DNA of 33,178 bases from Ruminococcus sp. (GCF_017650195.1 NZ_JAGCFH010000085.1:1-33178), one strand, 5' to 3'; positions 1-8,019 are shown, numbered from the stretch's first letter. A program made the numbers and translations. Notes: generated by a model from the letters alone, not told the origin.

Positions 1-846
1 CACAAGGTGCGTATAGTAAACGCATGGCGCAAGAAGGACATGACCACAGCTATGACAGGCGACGGCGTAAATGATGCTCCTTCAATCAAGAGCGCTGATA
101 TCGGCGTAGGTATGGGTATCACAGGTACAGACGTAACAAAGAACGTTGCTGATATGGTGCTCACAGATGACAACTTTGCAACTATCGTAGGCGCTGTCGA
201 AGAGGGCAGACGTATCTATGACAATATCCGCAAGGCTATACAGTTTCTGCTTTCAAGCAACCTCAGCGAGGTGCTCTGCATACTTGCGGCTACATTCTTC
301 ATCGGTGAGGGCAGAAGCATATTCAGTCCTGTACACCTGTTATGGATAAACCTCATCTCTGACTGCTTCCCAGCAATAGCTCTTGGCATGGAGCCTGCAG
401 AACAGGGTATAATGTCACGCAAGCCAAGAAGCAGCAATTCACACATATTCTCTGACGGTCTCGGTATAAACCTGCTGTGGCAGGGCACAGCGATCGCAGT
501 TCTCACACTTGTTTCCTACTTCATCGGAGCACAGACCTCTCCCGAGGCCGGCACAACGATGGCGTTCATTACACTCTGCGTATGTGAAATGCTCCACGCA
601 TGGAACATGAGAAGCTTAAAGGGCTCAATATTCACAATGAAGAGCAGAAATATAGTTCTTATTGGAGCTATTGCGCTTTCAGCACTCCTGACGATACCGG
701 TACTTTTCATACCATCGCTCAGGACAATGTTCTCACTTGAAGCTCTCACTGGTTCAAATTATCTTTGGGCATTCCTGGTAGGCGCTTGTATCGTACCTAT
801 CGTTGAGATAGTAAAGTGCTTCCAGCGGGCGGCTGATAAGAAGTAA
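1..846 (+). CDS. Cation-transporting P-type ATPase (calcium type), C-terminal part
   Basis: The gene enters from the left edge, and frame 1 is open from base 1. The visible 281 residues are the C-terminal end of a P2-type ATPase, a membrane pump that couples ATP hydrolysis to cation export. The P-domain hinge motif TGDGVNDAP is present near the start, followed by the conserved stretch leading into the membrane (RRIYDNIRKAIQFLLSSN). Six hydrophobic segments follow. The segment LLWINLISDCFPAIALG matches the M6 helix of SERCA/PMCA pumps, whose Asn and Asp ligate calcium, so calcium is the likely substrate; other divalent cations are not excluded. The phosphorylation site (DKTGT) and actuator domain lie outside the window. 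The gene ends before a hairpin and is not obviously in an operon with the next gene. Confidence 0.93.
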   Translation, partial: HKVRIVNAWRKKDMTTAMTGDGVNDAPSIKSADIGVGMGITGTDVTKNVADMVLTDDNFATIVGAVEEGRRIYDNIRKAIQFLLSSNLSEVLCILAATFFIGEGRSIFSPVHLLWINLISDCFPAIALGMEPAEQGIMSRKPRSSNSHIFSDGLGINLLWQGTAIAVLTLVSYFIGAQTSPEAGTTMAFITLCVCEMLHAWNMRSLKGSIFTMKSRNIVLIGAIALSALLTIPVLFIPSLRTMFSLEALTGSNYLWAFLVGACIVPIVEIVKCFQRAADKK

Positions 847-865
847 GTAGAGAATAGAAAGTAAT

Positions 866-895
866 ATGGGCGCCCTTTGGACGCCCATGCTTTAT
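866..895 (+). terminator. Possible terminator after the P-type ATPase
   Basis: A 7-bp perfect stem (866-872 with 882-888, ATGGGCG / CGCCCAT) with a 9-base loop lies 20 bases after the ATPase stop. The tail is only moderately T-rich (GCTTTATACTT), so termination strength is uncertain. Confidence 0.45.
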
Positions 896-946
896 ACTTA
901 CAAATAATAAGGAGCTGCGTAAGGTATATGAATATGATAAAAATGG

Positions 947-1219
947 TTGGAAAAATGGTATAAATCCAATTGTGACGGTGACTGGGAGCACTCATATAAA
1001 AACGTCTCTATCCGCACTGTAGACAACCCAGGATGGTCTGTTGAAATAAATTTGATTGAAACATCATTAGAAGACAAGAAATTTGAAAAAATTCAGATTG
1101 ATAACGGCGATGAAGACTGGATTATGTGTTGGGTCGAAGATGGCAGATTTAAAGGGGCTGGCGATACAGATAAGTTATCCACCATTCTCGAGATTTTTAA
1201 AAAATGGTCTGAGAGCTAA
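947..1219 (+). CDS. Imm53-like immunity protein, start region frameshifted
   Basis: This small acidic protein (90 aa from TTG 947) resembles the Imm53 family of polymorphic-toxin immunity proteins: it begins EKWYKSNCDGDWEHSY, continues with a DNPGWSVEI block, and ends in an acidic C-terminal half with a WIMCWVEDGRF block. Such proteins neutralise a cognate toxin in the cytoplasm. No toxin gene is adjacent, so it is an orphan. The only in-frame start is TTG 947, without a ribosome binding site close by. ATG codons at 928 and 934 lie in the neighbouring frame, and removing one A from the A5 run at 939-943 would join them in frame, giving a start of the form MIKWLEKWY, which fits the family better. 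The gene is therefore probably damaged by a one-base insertion, or the assembly has an indel. The family call rests on memory of the motif pattern. Confidence 0.65.
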   Translation: MEKWYKSNCDGDWEHSYKNVSIRTVDNPGWSVEINLIETSLEDKKFEKIQIDNGDEDWIMCWVEDGRFKGAGDTDKLSTILEIFKKWSES

Positions 1220-1237
1220 CTTTTTGCATATTCACTA

Positions 1238-1255
1238 TGTCCGAATAAGCGGACA
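1238..1255. promoter_or_regulatory. Small inverted repeat ahead of the GNAT gene
   Basis: TGTCCG and CGGACA are separated by six bases (aataag), 32 bases before the GNAT start. There is no T tract, so this is more like an operator or leader hairpin than a terminator. No regulator can be assigned. Confidence 0.3.
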
Positions 1256-1287
1256 CACTAATTACGAATTAACAAAGAGGTGTTACC

Positions 1288-1785
1288 ATGAGACTAAGAC
1301 CATACATACCAAGACACGACTTCGACGCAATAAAGAACTGGGTTACAGACGAACGCACTCATGCAATGTGGAGTGCAAAACACGCTCCGTTTCCGCTTGA
1401 AAAAAATGCCTTTGACGAATTCCTGGCAGCTATGTACACAAAACACGGAGACTGCCCATTTGTGGCAACTACTGACGATGGAAGTACGGTAGGATTTTTA
1501 TGCTGCGGCATAAACACCGAAAGCAACGAGGCTATGCTGGCTTTTGTTCTGATTGACCCTGCACAGCGTGGCAGGGGCTACGGAAAAGAAATGATACAGC
1601 TTGCAGCAAAATACTGCTTCGAGATACTCAAAGCGGACACAGTTCAGCTAAACGTTTTTACCGCAAACGAAAGAGCGCATAAGTGCTATGAGAGCGCCGG
1701 CTTTACCGAAAGGCGCACAGAAGAAAACGCATTTGCCTTCGGCGAAGAAATATGGGGCAGGTGCAATATGGTGCTAAAAAAATAA
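1288..1785 (+). CDS. GNAT family N-acetyltransferase
   Basis: A 165-aa single-domain GNAT acetyltransferase that would transfer acetyl from acetyl-CoA to an amine. The substrate is not predictable. The pyrophosphate-binding motif A is clear at residues 94-99 (R-G-R-G-Y-G) within a typical strand-loop-helix (VLIDPAQRGRGYGKEMI), followed by the motif B region (LNVFTANERAHKCYESAGF). The overall style resembles RimJ/RimL-type enzymes. The start ATG 1288 follows AAAGAGG with good spacing. The gene is monocistronic, ends 11 bases before a strong hairpin, and converges on the heptad-repeat gene. Family call is secure; a specific role is not. Confidence 0.9.
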   Translation: MRLRPYIPRHDFDAIKNWVTDERTHAMWSAKHAPFPLEKNAFDEFLAAMYTKHGDCPFVATTDDGSTVGFLCCGINTESNEAMLAFVLIDPAQRGRGYGKEMIQLAAKYCFEILKADTVQLNVFTANERAHKCYESAGFTERRTEENAFAFGEEIWGRCNMVLKK

Positions 1786-1796
1786 GACATTAACGC

Positions 1797-1832
1797 AAAG
1801 CCATGGTCAGTTCAAATGACTATGGCTTTTAT
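1797..1832. terminator. Bidirectional terminator between convergent genes
   Basis: A 13-bp stem (1797-1809 with 1817-1829, one G-T pair) has a 7-base loop. It is flanked by A-rich sequence on the left and T-rich sequence on the right, so it can serve the GNAT gene on plus and the heptad-repeat gene on minus. Confidence 0.8.
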
Positions 1833-1854
1833 TATACTCTAATAACTATTTCTC

Positions 1855-4569
1855 TTACTTAGTTCCGTCAACGAGATAGATAAACTTAACGCTGCCGTCC
1901 ATATCATCAGAAATTCCCGAGAAGCTGTTGTATTCCAGTGAAGCCTCTCTAAGCGCTCTGAGATTGTCAACGAGCTGCGGCAGCTTTTCATCGACTGCCC
2001 CTGTAATAACGGAGATACCCTCGTTGTTGAATTTTATCATACCGTCGCTGAGCTCCTTTGCGCCGCTTTCAAGTCTGCTCACGCCGTCTGAAAGAGCTGT
2101 ACCGCCCGTCTTTAACTGTCCGATACCGCTGTAGAGCTCGCCTGTACCACCGTAAATCTTAGACGCACCGCCGCTCAGGAGCACTATCGAATCATATAGT
2201 GTCTTTGCGCCGCCGCTGAGCTGAGTGCTGCCGCCGTAAAGCTGTGCAAGACCACCGTCAAGCTCTTTCGCTCCGCTCGTGAGCTGTCCGAGACCGCCAT
2301 TAAGCGTAAGCGAGCCCTGCGAGAGCTGCGCAAGACCGTTATCGAGGGCTGCCGCACCGTCAGACAGCTTATATATACCGCCTGTGAGATCAAGCGCTCC
2401 TGCAGAAAGCTTTCCGAGACCTGTATTCAGAGAAGTGCTACCGCCTCCGAGCTGTTCTATGCCCTTTATGAGAGAATCAAAACCGCCTGTGAGCTTGCTG
2501 CTGCCGCCCGAAAACTCTCCTATACCGCTGTCGAGAGCCGCCGCACCTGTACTCAGGTCTGCCGCGCCCTTTGAGAGCTGCTCCGTTGAGCCGTAAAGCT
2601 GTCCTGCGCCTGCCGCTAAAGCCTTTCCGCCCTCATCGAGCCTTGCAAGTCCCTGCTGCAATGAAGCCGAGCCACTCTGTGCGGCTTCAAGACCGCTGCC
2701 AAGCTGTCCGAGACCGCCAACCAGCTGTGAAGCTCCGGTTTTTAGGGAATCCGCTCCCGTACTGAGCTGTCCGCCCTCGTTCATTGAAGCTGATATCTGC
2801 TTCTGACCCTCTATGGTCTGCTGCAATGTGCCTATAGCCACAGCAAGCTCCTGTGAGGGAGACTGCTGATATACTGCCTGCAAAGCCGCAAGAGCCTGCT
2901 CGTTTGCAGCTATGGTAGTATCCAGCGAAGCACCTGCAAGTGCGATACCGTCGCTTAGCTTTGAAGCTCCCTCAGTAAGTGAAGCCGCACCTGCTGTCAG
3001 ACTGTCAGCGCCGGTCTTTGCGCTCGTTATACCCTCTGCAAGAGCGTCAGCACCGCTCTTTGCACTACCTATGCCTGCGGACACCTGTCCCACAGATTCG
3101 CTTAGCTTTGAAGCTCCCTCGCTGAGAGCAGCCGCTCCCGTGGAGATCTGTGCGGAGCCGTCCTTTACCTGCTTACTGCCATCCGCAAGAGCTCCCACGC
3201 CGCATGTAAGAGTATCAGCTCCGGTTTTGAGAGCAGCCGCCCCCTCGTTTACCTGTGCAAAGCCTGCTTCAAGAGCATCAGAACCCTTCTTTGCATCGTC
3301 TATACCGCCGCTGAGAGCCTCCGCACCTGCGCTTAGCTTTCCTAAGCCCTCAACAAGAGCCTCAGAGCCGCTCTTTGCGCCGCCTAAACCATCCGATAAC
3401 TGTGCAGCTCCTCCGCTTACCTGTCCGAGACCGTCCGCAAGCTTTGCAGAGCCTTCCTTTGCACTGCAAAGCCCCTCCTCGAATTTTCCTGTGGAGTCTG
3501 AGAGCGTCTTCGCACCGTCAGACAGCTTCTTTGCTCCGTCATCAAGCTCTGCCGCACCGTTTTTCAGCTCCAGAGAGCCTGAGAGCAGCCTGTCTATACC
3601 TGCCGTCAGATTGCCTGTGCCGCCGCCCAGCTGCTTTATTCCGTCATAAAGCGAAGCCGTACCGTTCTCGAGCTTTTCGGCTCCATCGCTTAGCTCCTTC
3701 ACCTTGGCTCTCAGTTCATTAAGATCCACAGCGCCGTCTACATCGAGCTTTGAGAATATCTCGTTGGATACGACCGTAACTGAGGTATTCATCTCAAAGT
3801 TTCTGACGTCAGCAGATATCTCGAAGCTGTCCGGTATATCAACATCTATGCCATCAAAACCGCTGAGATCTATACTGTCTCTAAGTCCGGGAAAAGCCAT
3901 ACCCACAGCAATGAGCTTTTCGCCGTCGGAAAGTATCTTTCCGTTGGTGACCTCAACATTGAGGAAGCTGTCCGTACTGAGTACAGCCGCACTTGCTGCC
4001 ATGAAGGGCACATAAAGCTCCTTTTCTTTTCCGTTTACAAGCTTGCTGACCTTCTGCTTATTCTTATAGGTCCAGCGTATCACAAGATGACCGCTTTTGC
4101 CCTTTATACTAGCTGGCTCAACCTTTTTTCCGTCAAGGAAGTAATCCATAGTCACATCCACGGGCAGCGCCTTGTCGGAATAGCCCTTATAGTAAATATC
4201 GTCGCCGTCAGCTTCCCAGTTAAGATGAGCTCCGCTTATGCTGAGGGCTTCGTCGCCCTTTACATTTATTATATCGCTGAGGTCGGATACATCGGACAGG
4301 CTCGCAAGAGCAGGAGAGTTCTTGAGCCAGTCGCTGACCACCACATTTTTTACTGACGAATCGTTATTGCAGAGAACATATACCGTTTCGTCCTTGGAGG
4401 CGCGTTCGCCGTTATCCTTCCTGTCAGCGTAAGCTGTCTTCTTTTCGCTTTCCGGTGCCTGTTCAGCACCCTTTTCGTTTCTGCTGTTTGCATAAGCTAT
4501 GGAACCTGTTGCGCCTGCTGAAACAGTTACCGCCAGCAGTGCAGCCATTACCTTGCTCAACCTTTTCAT
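1855..4569 (-). CDS. Exported heptad-repeat (x-x-x-Leu-x-x-Gly) protein, YhgE-like
   Basis: A 904-aa exported protein. Residues 1-28 form a signal peptide (KR, hydrophobic core, cleavage near AYA). Residues about 29-265 are a globular region. Residues about 270-850 consist almost entirely of seven-residue units of the type x-x-x-Leu-x-x-Gly (LSDGAKTLSDG, LTGGIYKLSDG), predicted as a long Ala/Gly/Ser-rich coiled rod. A short globular tail follows, with no C-terminal membrane segment or sorting motif. Similar repeats occur in YhgE/Pip-type proteins, which are often encoded next to MMPL transporters. The gene starts 29 bases after the MMPL stop with an AAAGGAGAG ribosome binding site, so the two form one operon. 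I infer that it is the extracellular partner of the transporter. Its substrate is unknown. Confidence 0.85.
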   Translation of the reverse strand: MKRLSKVMAALLAVTVSAGATGSIAYANSRNEKGAEQAPESEKKTAYADRKDNGERASKDETVYVLCNNDSSVKNVVVSDWLKNSPALASLSDVSDLSDIINVKGDEALSISGAHLNWEADGDDIYYKGYSDKALPVDVTMDYFLDGKKVEPASIKGKSGHLVIRWTYKNKQKVSKLVNGKEKELYVPFMAASAAVLSTDSFLNVEVTNGKILSDGEKLIAVGMAFPGLRDSIDLSGFDGIDVDIPDSFEISADVRNFEMNTSVTVVSNEIFSKLDVDGAVDLNELRAKVKELSDGAEKLENGTASLYDGIKQLGGGTGNLTAGIDRLLSGSLELKNGAAELDDGAKKLSDGAKTLSDSTGKFEEGLCSAKEGSAKLADGLGQVSGGAAQLSDGLGGAKSGSEALVEGLGKLSAGAEALSGGIDDAKKGSDALEAGFAQVNEGAAALKTGADTLTCGVGALADGSKQVKDGSAQISTGAAALSEGASKLSESVGQVSAGIGSAKSGADALAEGITSAKTGADSLTAGAASLTEGASKLSDGIALAGASLDTTIAANEQALAALQAVYQQSPSQELAVAIGTLQQTIEGQKQISASMNEGGQLSTGADSLKTGASQLVGGLGQLGSGLEAAQSGSASLQQGLARLDEGGKALAAGAGQLYGSTEQLSKGAADLSTGAAALDSGIGEFSGGSSKLTGGFDSLIKGIEQLGGGSTSLNTGLGKLSAGALDLTGGIYKLSDGAAALDNGLAQLSQGSLTLNGGLGQLTSGAKELDGGLAQLYGGSTQLSGGAKTLYDSIVLLSGGASKIYGGTGELYSGIGQLKTGGTALSDGVSRLESGAKELSDGMIKFNNEGISVITGAVDEKLPQLVDNLRALREASLEYNSFSGISDDMDGSVKFIYLVDGTK
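2052..3702 (-). repeat. Coding tandem array of degenerate 21-bp (7-aa) units
   Basis: About 80 diverged seven-codon units in the heptad-repeat gene. On the plus strand this appears as recurring agctg / gcgccgc / tccgagacc words. The units are diverged at DNA level, but the tract could still change length by recombination or be collapsed in short-read assemblies. Confidence 0.8.
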
Positions 4570-4598
4570 ATCTTTCTCTCCTTTGTATAAAACTCTGT

Positions 4599-6704
4599 TT
4601 ACGCCGTTCTGAATATATTACGGTGCTTTTTCTTCTCTTCCTCGGAAAGAAAACCTGCACTTGTTCTGCATATCACCTTGTCAAAGATCATGAACATCGA
4701 CGGCAGCATTGTTATTACCACTGCCATTGATATAAGTGCACCTCTTGCAAGAAGCATACACAACTCCGAGATAAGTCCTATATCCGAGTACACCGCAACT
4801 CCTACCGTTGCCGCAAAGAAGCCCAGCGCCGAGGTTATAATGGACTTTATCGAAGTACTTAGCGCTATGCTGACAGCTTCTTTTTTGTCCCTGCCGCTGT
4901 GTCTTTCAGTACGGTATCTAGTAGTCATGAGTATGGCATAGTCCACAGTCGCGCCAAGCTGTATGGTGCCTATGACTATAGGAGCTATGAATGACAGCTT
5001 TGAGCCCGTGTAGAAAGCAGTGCCGAGATTTATCATTATTGCCAGCTCTATGACGGATACGAGTATCACAGGAAGGGTCAGCGACTTGAAGGTAATTGCG
5101 ATTATAAGGAATATCGCCGCTATTGAAAGGAAGTTCACTATCCTGAAATCCCTGTCTGTTATTGTTATAAGGTCTTTTGTTGCCGGAGCCTCGCCTATGA
5201 GCATACTGCCACTGTCGTATTTTGCTGCTATACCGTTCAGCCTTTCCACCTGAGCGTTTACCTCGTCAGAAGCCACCTCGTACTCGGAGCCTATCAGCAT
5301 AAGCTGCCATTTGTCGCTTTTCAGTACGCTTGTCAGCTCGCTGGGGACTGCCTCCTCGGGTATTGCCGAGCCCACCAGGGAGTTGAAGCCCATAGTGAAC
5401 TGCACACCGTCAACGCTCTTTATCTCATTCATCATCTTGTTAGCGTCCTTGGCGCTCATGGAAGAATCGAACATGAGAATATGTGTACTGTTCATATTGT
5501 AGTCCTCGGCAAGCTTTGTATTGGCCTTAACGCTGTCGAGATAGGCAGGAAGGGTGCTGTCCAGCTTATAGTATACCCCGTAGTGGCTATTGCCGAATAC
5601 GGCAGGTATCAGTATCACTATGGCAGCTGTGAGGAATACCCACGAGTGTTTTATTATGAATGACGATGTTCGCCTGAACGCCGGAAGGAAATCTCTGTGG
5701 GAGGTCCTGGCGATAGGCTTGTCAAATATGAGTATCATTGCTGGAAGAACAGTTACGCAGGCGATAACTCCGCATACAACGCCCTTTGCCATTACAAGCC
5801 CGAGATCAAGACCGAGGGTAAAGGTCATGAAGCACATTGCAAGGAAGCCGGCTATCGTTGTGAAGGAGCTTCCCACTACTGCCGTTATAGTAGCCGCAAC
5901 AGCATGCGCCATTGCGTCCTGTCTGCTGTCCGGGAAGTATCTCTGCTGCTCCTTGTAGCTGTGCCACAGGAATATGGAGTAGTCCATAGTAACACCCAGC
6001 TGGAGTACCATTGCAAGCGCCTGCGTTATGAAGGATATCTCGCCGAGAAGTATATTTGAGCCGAGGTTCCATATCACCGCGAAGCCTATACTCAGCATAA
6101 AGAACAGTGGTATCAGGAATGAATCCATAGTTACTGTAAGGACGATGCTCGTAAGTATCACAGCTATTACTGCATATATAAGGGTCTCGCTCTGGGTGAT
6201 GTTTTTCATGTCGAGGGTTATTGCCGACATACCGCTTATGAAGCACTGCTCCGAGGTTATTTTCCTCATTTCTCCGACCGCAGTAAGAGTGCCGTCAGCT
6301 GAGGTGGTATCGTCGAAGAATACCGCCATCATGGTATTGTCTCCGTGGTTGAAGAAGTCATATATATTACTGGGAAGAACTTCCTTGGGAATAGTGCAGC
6401 CAGTCATGGACTGATAGCAGATAACGTCGGAAACATGGTCTACAGCCTTTATTTTATCGGCAGTCGCCGCAACGTCCTTGTCGCTCATTCCCTCCACCAT
6501 TACAAGAGAAAAACCGCCCTGTCCGAAATCCTCTTTGAGTATGTCCTGTCCCACCATTGTATTTATATCTTTCGGGAGATATGAGAGTATATCGTAGTTT
6601 ACGCGGGTATTCACATATCCGAGAGCTGACGGGATAAGCAGCAGCACTCCGATAATAAGTACGAGTACCCGGTGTTTTACGATCAGCTCACTGAATTTAA
6701 GCAT
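4599..6704 (-). CDS. MMPL/RND superfamily transporter
   Basis: A 701-aa membrane transporter of the MMPL branch of the RND superfamily, which in Gram-positives moves lipids, lipoconjugates or drugs using the proton gradient. It has two pseudo-symmetric halves. Each consists of one N-terminal helix (about residues 12-30 and 350-370), an extracellular domain of about 150 residues, and a bundle of five helices. The characteristic GxxxDY motifs in the fourth helix of each half are visible: QLGVTMDYSIF and LGATVDYAIL. Start ATG 6704 follows AAAGGA. It is the first gene of a two-gene operon with the heptad-repeat protein, and its promoter overlaps a TetR-type operator, so it is probably repressed by the TetR gene facing it. 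The substrate is not predictable from sequence. Confidence 0.92.
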   Translation of the reverse strand: MLKFSELIVKHRVLVLIIGVLLLIPSALGYVNTRVNYDILSYLPKDINTMVGQDILKEDFGQGGFSLVMVEGMSDKDVAATADKIKAVDHVSDVICYQSMTGCTIPKEVLPSNIYDFFNHGDNTMMAVFFDDTTSADGTLTAVGEMRKITSEQCFISGMSAITLDMKNITQSETLIYAVIAVILTSIVLTVTMDSFLIPLFFMLSIGFAVIWNLGSNILLGEISFITQALAMVLQLGVTMDYSIFLWHSYKEQQRYFPDSRQDAMAHAVAATITAVVGSSFTTIAGFLAMCFMTFTLGLDLGLVMAKGVVCGVIACVTVLPAMILIFDKPIARTSHRDFLPAFRRTSSFIIKHSWVFLTAAIVILIPAVFGNSHYGVYYKLDSTLPAYLDSVKANTKLAEDYNMNSTHILMFDSSMSAKDANKMMNEIKSVDGVQFTMGFNSLVGSAIPEEAVPSELTSVLKSDKWQLMLIGSEYEVASDEVNAQVERLNGIAAKYDSGSMLIGEAPATKDLITITDRDFRIVNFLSIAAIFLIIAITFKSLTLPVILVSVIELAIMINLGTAFYTGSKLSFIAPIVIGTIQLGATVDYAILMTTRYRTERHSGRDKKEAVSIALSTSIKSIITSALGFFAATVGVAVYSDIGLISELCMLLARGALISMAVVITMLPSMFMIFDKVICRTSAGFLSEEEKKKHRNIFRTA

Positions 6705-6752
6705 ATTACCAATCCTTTCTCCGTATATTTTCAGCTGTTGCTGTTATTACAT

Positions 6753-6781
6753 AGTATATTCCAAAAATGACCAACAGTCAA
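6753..6781 (-). promoter_or_regulatory. Promoter of the MMPL / heptad-repeat operon
   Basis: Minus-strand -35 TTGACT (6776-6781), 17-base spacer, -10 TATACT (6753-6758), placed 49 bases before the MMPL start. The -35 box lies inside the first 13-bp operator, as expected for repression. Confidence 0.75.
6768..6780. promoter_or_regulatory. Operator copy 1 (TGACCAACAGTCA)
   Basis: A 13-bp element with TGAC/GTCA ends that overlaps the -35 box of the MMPL promoter. It is the left arm core of a perfect 16-bp inverted repeat (6767-6782 with 6799-6814). The likely ligand is the TetR protein encoded at 7279-7890. Confidence 0.7.
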
Positions 6782-6800
6782 TAGTTTGAGTGCCGCAAAT

Positions 6801-6813
6801 TGACTGTTGGTCA
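6801..6813. promoter_or_regulatory. Operator copy 2 (TGACTGTTGGTCA)
   Basis: The exact reverse complement of copy 1, with centres 33 bp apart (about three helical turns). It overlaps a possible plus-strand -35 TTGACT (6800-6805) with a TATATT 16 bases on (6822-6827), so it could also control rightward transcription. Confidence 0.7.
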
Positions 6814-6853
6814 TATTTTTGTATATTTGCACAATTTATCCCTAAAAAGAGCC

Positions 6854-6866
6854 TGACCACTGGTCA
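6854..6866. promoter_or_regulatory. Operator copy 3 (TGACCACTGGTCA)
   Basis: A 13-bp near-perfect palindrome of the same TGAC-N5-GTCA type, 53 bp from copy 2 and 11 bases upstream of the rightward consensus promoter. Three copies in one intergenic region support autoregulation by the neighbouring TetR protein. Confidence 0.65.
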
Positions 6867-6877
6867 TTTTTATTATC

Positions 6878-6906
6878 TTGACACATTTGTTTTTTCGGAC
6901 TATAAT
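6878..6906 (+). promoter_or_regulatory. Consensus promoter for the 99-aa gene and tetR
   Basis: A perfect -35 TTGACA (6878-6883), 17-base spacer and perfect -10 TATAAT (6901-6906), 35 bases before ATG 6942. No competing promoter is obvious between the 99-aa gene and the TetR gene, so both are probably co-transcribed. Confidence 0.85.
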
Positions 6907-6941
6907 TAGAATAAATCGTAATTAATTAATCAGGAGAAAAT

Positions 6942-7241
6942 ATGAATATATACTATTTATTGATTGAAGCAAGAACTTGTTCGAACAACAATGAGTCCAA
7001 ACAGTTTGGAGGTGCGTATGTAAATTGTTGGGTAAATGCTAAAAATCAGCAATCTGCAATAAACGCAGCTAAACAATATATAGATTCTGAAGGTTGGGAA
7101 ACTATTAACATCGAAGAAGTCTATTTATCCAGCAGGGATTATTATGATGATGAACCTGATTTACAATCTTGTTTTGATTTAGCCTGTAAAAACGGAATAG
7201 GTGCTATTTTCAATACTTGGCCACTTGAAGAAGATGCATAA
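6942..7241 (+). CDS. Small cytosolic protein of unknown function, possible immunity-type accessory gene
   Basis: A 99-aa soluble acidic protein, with no signal peptide or membrane segment. Start ATG 6942 has a CAGGAG ribosome binding site. Recognisable blocks are GGAYVNCWVNA, a helix with AINAAKQYIDSEGW and an acidic DYYDDEPD stretch. I do not recognise the family with certainty. The size, composition, AT-rich coding and isolated position resemble the orphan immunity genes elsewhere in this window, but this is only an inference. It lies between a consensus promoter and the TetR gene (37 bases apart), a place where an inserted gene would come under the TetR circuit. Confidence 0.75.
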   Translation: MNIYYLLIEARTCSNNNESKQFGGAYVNCWVNAKNQQSAINAAKQYIDSEGWETINIEEVYLSSRDYYDDEPDLQSCFDLACKNGIGAIFNTWPLEEDA

Positions 7242-7278
7242 TAACTGTAAATTATGATTCAAAGAAAGGTGTACGATA

Positions 7279-7890
7279 ATGGGAAAGGTAGATACAAATA
7301 AAAAGCTGAAAGAAAATGCTCTCCTGAGGACAGCCTTTGAATTCTTCACCACAAAGGGTTTCGGCAAGACCTCTATAACCGACATAGTAAGCAAGGCAGG
7401 CGTTGCAAAGGGCACGTTCTACCTCTATTTCAAGGACAAGTACGACATACGCAACAAGCTTGTTGCCCATAAATCGAGTCTGCTTTTCAAAAATGCCATC
7501 AGCGCTCTCGGCGATAAGCTGGACAGGCTGCCCTTTGAGGAAAAGCTGATTTGCATAATTGATAATATCATCAATCAGCTCAACGAGAACAAGTCACTCC
7601 TCACATTCATTTCCAAGAACCTAAGCTGGGGCATATTCAAAAACGCTATCACATCGCCAGTATCCGAGGACGATGTGGACTTCTCCTCCGTGTACTACCA
7701 AATGCTGGCAGAAGCTCCAAACGGCTTCCGCGATCCTGAGATAATGCTCTTCATGATAATAGAGCTTGTAAGCTCCACCTGCTACTCGGCGATACTTTAC
7801 AGCGAACCATGTAGCCTTGAAAAGCTCAAGCCCTATCTGTACGATTCCATAAAGCTGATAATATCCCAGCACGAGGGCAGCGGGAAATAA
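7279..7890 (+). CDS. TetR/AcrR family transcriptional regulator
   Basis: A 203-aa TetR-type repressor. Residues about 10-58 form the DNA-binding domain with the typical order: LLRTAFEFFTTKGFGKTSI, then TDIVSKAGVAKGTFYLYFKDK, which is the recognition helix and the hallmark YxYF(K)xK end. The remaining about 140 residues form the helical ligand-binding and dimerisation domain, in which no specific ligand can be predicted. Start ATG 7279 follows GAAAGG. It faces the MMPL operon across a region with three 13-bp palindromic operators, so it most likely represses both that operon and its own transcript. Confidence 0.92.
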   Translation: MGKVDTNKKLKENALLRTAFEFFTTKGFGKTSITDIVSKAGVAKGTFYLYFKDKYDIRNKLVAHKSSLLFKNAISALGDKLDRLPFEEKLICIIDNIINQLNENKSLLTFISKNLSWGIFKNAITSPVSEDDVDFSSVYYQMLAEAPNGFRDPEIMLFMIIELVSSTCYSAILYSEPCSLEKLKPYLYDSIKLIISQHEGSGK

Positions 7891-7984
7891 TATATCAGAC
7901 CGTAAGTGCATAAAGAACAGGAAACCTTTCATGCAAGATTTTAAAAGAACTTATGTATGCAAAGTTTTTCCCTTGAACAAAAAT

Positions 7985-8019
7985 AAAGGCAGTCCAAGTG
8001 TGTGAGGGACTGCCTTTTT
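7985..8019. terminator. Bidirectional terminator between tetR and the MATE gene
   Basis: An 11-bp perfect stem (7985-7995 with 8007-8017, AAAGGCAGTCC / GGACTGCCTTT), an 11-base loop and a T run to 8019. The A-rich left flank gives a T-rich tail on the minus strand, serving the convergent MATE gene. Confidence 0.9.

Noticed and set aside
2912..3649. A 245-codon open frame on plus inside the heptad-repeat gene, rich in Ala, Pro and Ser
   Set aside because: It is an antisense shadow of the repetitive Leu/Gly/Ser/Ala coding on the minus strand, with no ribosome binding site.
2052..3702. Regular short repeats considered as a CRISPR array
   Set aside because: The 21-bp periodicity is within an open coding frame, the units are degenerate and there are no constant repeats with unique spacers.
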